From contig JAJRPM010000007.1 of the NCBI GenBank assembly GCA_024280775.1, forward strand, positions 62,001-126,000: a stretch of 64,000 nt of DNA, written 5' to 3'. A model generated the notes under the pieces. It made no database searches and was not told the origin of the DNA. It saw only the letters and a list, made by a program, of their open reading frames with translations. The translations under genes and the position numbers were made by a program. The DNA is from Candidatus Zixiibacteriota bacterium (GTDB lineage: Bacteria > Zixibacteria > MSB-5A5 > GN15 > JACZUZ01). Below, one piece after another: positions 61,714 to 64,000 of the stretch; position 1 is the first letter of the stretch, and every line of letters begins with the position of its first letter.

Positions 61714-63677
61714 CCACCCTCTTCTCTACTAGTAGAACTGCGCTCAAAACTAAGCAGATATTTCCCCTTAGGAAAAACAATTCGCCAGTATGCGGAATCC
61801 ATAACACTAACACTGTCGACTATTACAGAGACCTCGCTGAGACTCATCCCGGCATCATGAATAGAAATTGTAGGTCTATACAAATCCAACATCGGAACAA
61901 TTAACGCTAAGTCAGGTTGAGTAGCGTCACAATACACTTCAACACTCTCAGAATCTATTTCCCAGTTAATAGGACTGGTTGAGCGCGCCGTTATGAATTG
62001 CTCCAGTTGGCTGGCAGTGTACATCACATGCCTGGACCCTTGCGCTAACTCGTATGACAATCTCCAGCTTTCATAAATTGAATAATCCGGCGCCCAGGCA
62101 AATGTGTTATTGTGGTAGAGCGCATTTATCACTCCATGATAATCACTAGCATTATTCTCCAATAGCCGAGCAATCCATGCGCTATCTGCGCCATTGAAGT
62201 TCTCTCCCCAGGTGACTGGCGTTTCGGTAAGTTCAAAACTTGCGCCGTTATCATCAAGCGGATAAAACGGAAACGCGCTTCCGAACAAGTATCCTTTGTC
62301 ATTCAAATCCGGCCCATAGCTGTAGTCCATTGTGAACCCTGCAGCATTCAGGTTACGAAACAACCTGTAAGGATCCTTATCCCACAGGAAATAGTGATTG
62401 CGATTGTAGGAAGTCTTAACATCAAGCGAATCAAGCCAGGCGATTTGAGAACTAAGGTTTCTCCTTCGGACAAGTGGTCTCCAGCGCCCAATACCTAGTG
62501 TCTCAAGCGAGGCTTTGTCATCACGATCAAATCTATTCCAATGTAAACCAACCTCCCCGCCGTTAGATGTTACAGCCGAAACTCCGGCAGAGCTGAGTTT
62601 CTCAGAAGGCATCAAGAAGGAAGTAGAAGTGTAGCCAAATTGACTTTCATAGACATTCATCCAGGCGCCGACATCACCAAGCGCCTCATCATCATGTGTC
62701 ATCATAAATATCCCGGAACTAGCCCCGGGCGTTGTGTGCCATCGTGGCGCGAAAGTTTTTGCGGCAATAAGATTTCCCAGAGTCTTTTCGACTATGTCCA
62801 CCCAGGGGTAGACGCTATTCAAATAAGAGGAGTCGGCGACCAAATCGTTGGCTTCCAATTTGTCCGAATGCCCTAGATCAGCATAGCGATTTACAGTATT
62901 GAGGTTCTCATCAGGCAGGCCCTGTTGAGTCAGGGTAACCCAACGGCCAAAGTCCCATTTGGTCAACAACATTCCACCTGCACCATAGTTGAAATACTCA
63001 AAGCAAGAGTTGCTCTGAATCTCAATTGAAGCCCCGGAAGCTACAGAACCATAGTTTCGTATTGTCGAAAAAACTGGAAGTGAATCCGGTATCCCGCCGT
63101 CTGCCCTCGCGTTTAAGTCTTTCCCCAGAAAAAGCCCCAATTCCAATCGAGAAAGTCTTTGTCGCTCATCTCTATTTTTCTTACTAGCTAATCCAAACCA
63201 ATCAATGATTTCATTTGAGGGATAATCCAAAACTGCCATACCGCCAGCGGAAACATATTCAACTAGTTGTTTCGTCATAGCCGGAGTCTCTGCTAGCCCT
63301 TTCAGGGCTGATTCGCTATACACAACTATCCGGTATTCAGCGAGGGAGGCGCTATCAACAGCGCTGATTTCTCTGATATCGAAATATCCAAATTCCTGCT
63401 GAAGAACATTCGTCCAACCGTAGCTGAAGTCCGCCCTGCTCAGAGTCTTATGCGCCCAATTCTGTCGTATGACACTAGTGTCAACCAGAAGCGTTACCTG
63501 AGCGCCATCATTCTTGAGGACAAAACTAGCGGCCTTCTCGGCGTCTGCCGAAACTGGAATCCTAATTGGGTATCTATGCAAGAAATATGCGCCCGAAACG
63601 CCAATCAATAGCGCTCCAATCACACCATAGAGAAAACTTCCTCGGCGACTACCTGCTTTGTGCTTTACCGAATTCAT
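61710..63677 (-). CDS. Signal-anchored GATase-like/NodB-like deacetylase protein, 655 aa (paralogue 1)
   Basis: The longer member of the pair. Anchor (FLYGVIGALLIGVSGAYFL), GATase-like domain (VTLLVDTSVIRQNW, DFSYGWTNVLQQEFGYFDI, EYRIVVYSESALKG, LVEYVSAGGMAVLDYPSN), then NodB-like metal and catalytic positions in IFMMTHDDEALGDVGAW, EVGLHWNRFDRD and SYNRNHYFLW, and LYHNNTFAWAPD. A C-terminal extension of about 100 residues is Ig-like. Its TGA and the ATG of the downstream paralogue overlap as ATGA, so the two are translated together. Probable surface-polysaccharide deacetylase. Confidence 0.65.
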   Translation of the reverse strand: MNSVKHKAGSRRGSFLYGVIGALLIGVSGAYFLHRYPIRIPVSADAEKAASFVLKNDGAQVTLLVDTSVIRQNWAHKTLSRADFSYGWTNVLQQEFGYFDIREISAVDSASLAEYRIVVYSESALKGLAETPAMTKQLVEYVSAGGMAVLDYPSNEIIDWFGLASKKNRDERQRLSRLELGLFLGKDLNARADGGIPDSLPVFSTIRNYGSVASGASIEIQSNSCFEYFNYGAGGMLLTKWDFGRWVTLTQQGLPDENLNTVNRYADLGHSDKLEANDLVADSSYLNSVYPWVDIVEKTLGNLIAAKTFAPRWHTTPGASSGIFMMTHDDEALGDVGAWMNVYESQFGYTSTSFLMPSEKLSSAGVSAVTSNGGEVGLHWNRFDRDDKASLETLGIGRWRPLVRRRNLSSQIAWLDSLDVKTSYNRNHYFLWDKDPYRLFRNLNAAGFTMDYSYGPDLNDKGYLFGSAFPFYPLDDNGASFELTETPVTWGENFNGADSAWIARLLENNASDYHGVINALYHNNTFAWAPDYSIYESWRLSYELAQGSRHVMYTASQLEQFITARSTSPINWEIDSESVEVYCDATQPDLALIVPMLDLYRPTISIHDAGMSLSEVSVIVDSVSVMDSAYWRIVFPKGKYLLSFERSSTSREEGG

Positions 63678-63721
63678 TGCGATGAACTATTGTGCTGTAG
63701 ACAAATGTTCTAGTTACTGTT

Positions 63722-64000
63722 TCAACCGGAGCTTGCGCTTGCTACTTCCTGAGCGCATTGCTTTCCGAGATTCACAGCGGCGTTGTTGTTTAGCGTGGAA
63801 TTGTAAATCATTGAAGTATTCACGACATATACATTGGGCATCGGCGTAACGAACCCGCCGAGACGTTGCAAGTAATTGACTTCCTGAAGCGGCTGGACAT
63901 ACAACTCGCGAAATACATTTCGATGCAATATGTCCTCATCTTCTAAATCAGGGTGAACCAATTTGAGTGCGCTGATAAACTCATCAAGAACCTTCTCATC
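63722..64000 (-). CDS. Probable FAD-dependent oxidoreductase, C-terminal 92 residues only
   Basis: The frame continues past the right edge, so this is a C-terminus. It has the pattern NVYVVNTSMIYNSTLNNNAAVNLGK, in which a strand-turn N-T-S/T-Q-I-Y and N-x-A-V-x-L-G segment matches the end of polysaccharide-locus FAD oxidoreductases (amine oxidase superfamily; T-P-I-x-N-L-Y-x-A-N). The signal is short; the flavin domain itself is not visible. It lies 44 bases upstream of the deacetylase pair and fits the glycan locus. Confidence 0.5.
   Translation of the reverse strand, partial: DEKVLDEFISALKLVHPDLEDEDILHRNVFRELYVQPLQEVNYLQRLGGFVTPMPNVYVVNTSMIYNSTLNNNAAVNLGKQCAQEVASASSG

Noticed and set aside
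1-64000. tRNA, rRNA, CRISPR array, IS element or prophage
   Set aside because: Scanning both strands showed no tRNA T-arm pattern, no spaced direct repeats, no transposase or phage proteins. XerC is the housekeeping recombinase, not an integrase.

Overview
The window is a gene-dense, mostly minus-strand stretch of a chromosome from a diderm bacterium. The envelope content (LptE-type lipoprotein, several lipobox lipoproteins, small outer-membrane barrels, a PorV/PorQ-like barrel, a TolC-domain protein, an AsmA-like protein) shows an outer membrane. PilB plus an MglA-like GTPase with many roadblock proteins, the yicC-gmk-rpoZ and topA-xerC-hslVU gene orders, a PorV-like barrel and ComEC without a visible hydrolase motif together suggest an uncultured FCB-group lineage (Zixibacteria or a neighbour). 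That placement is inference; no rRNA gene lies in the window. No tRNA, CRISPR array, insertion sequence or prophage was seen.

Layout. 1-7.0 kb: the front part of a PilB/GspE-type ATPase, followed upstream by a dense set of regulators: a roadblock protein, an MglA-like GTPase with a long tail, a second roadblock protein, a membrane-anchored roadblock protein, a TPR-roadblock protein, a small membrane protein and a DUF4388 protein. This looks like a polarity or motility switch coupled to type IV pili. 7.4-11.5 kb: ComEC and MurJ. 11.6-12.0 kb: rpsT with its own promoter and terminator. 12-16.3 kb: exported proteins of unknown role, a gene split by a frameshift at an A8 run, a hotdog thioesterase, a small barrel and a lipoprotein. 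16.3-25.9 kb: housekeeping block argF, hslU, hslV, (82-aa ORF), xerC, topA, rpoZ, gmk, yicC. 26-30 kb: a histidine-phosphotransfer-only protein, an AsmA-like protein and a metallo-hydrolase.

30.2-35.7 kb: a tiny exported His-containing protein, a Gfo/Idh-type dehydrogenase, a glycosyltransferase, a flavin amine oxidase and heme A synthase. 35.8-43 kb: a membrane glycosyltransferase with TPRs, a GAF-GAF-SpoIIE phosphatase, a barrel protein, a STAS protein (probable partner-switching module with the phosphatase) and ComM. 43.4-49.1 kb: small lipoproteins, two of them clear tandem paralogues, a rhodanese lipoprotein, the PorV-like barrel and LptE. An intergenic region at 45.6 kb holds a consensus promoter directly in front of a roughly 90-nt hairpin RNA ending in T5, the best candidate here for an undescribed RNA gene. 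49.1-52.3 kb: hutI and hutU, with no hutH in view. 52.5-56.5 kb: a Spy/CpxP-like protein, a DUF4416 protein and a 793-aa fusion of an ABC-type substrate-binding domain to a TolC-type domain. 56.5-64 kb: pgsA with an unusual active-site spacing, then a surface-polysaccharide locus (sugar epimerase, membrane glycosyltransferase, two paralogous GATase-like/NodB-like deacetylases with overlapping ends, and the C-terminus of a probable FAD oxidoreductase running off the right edge).
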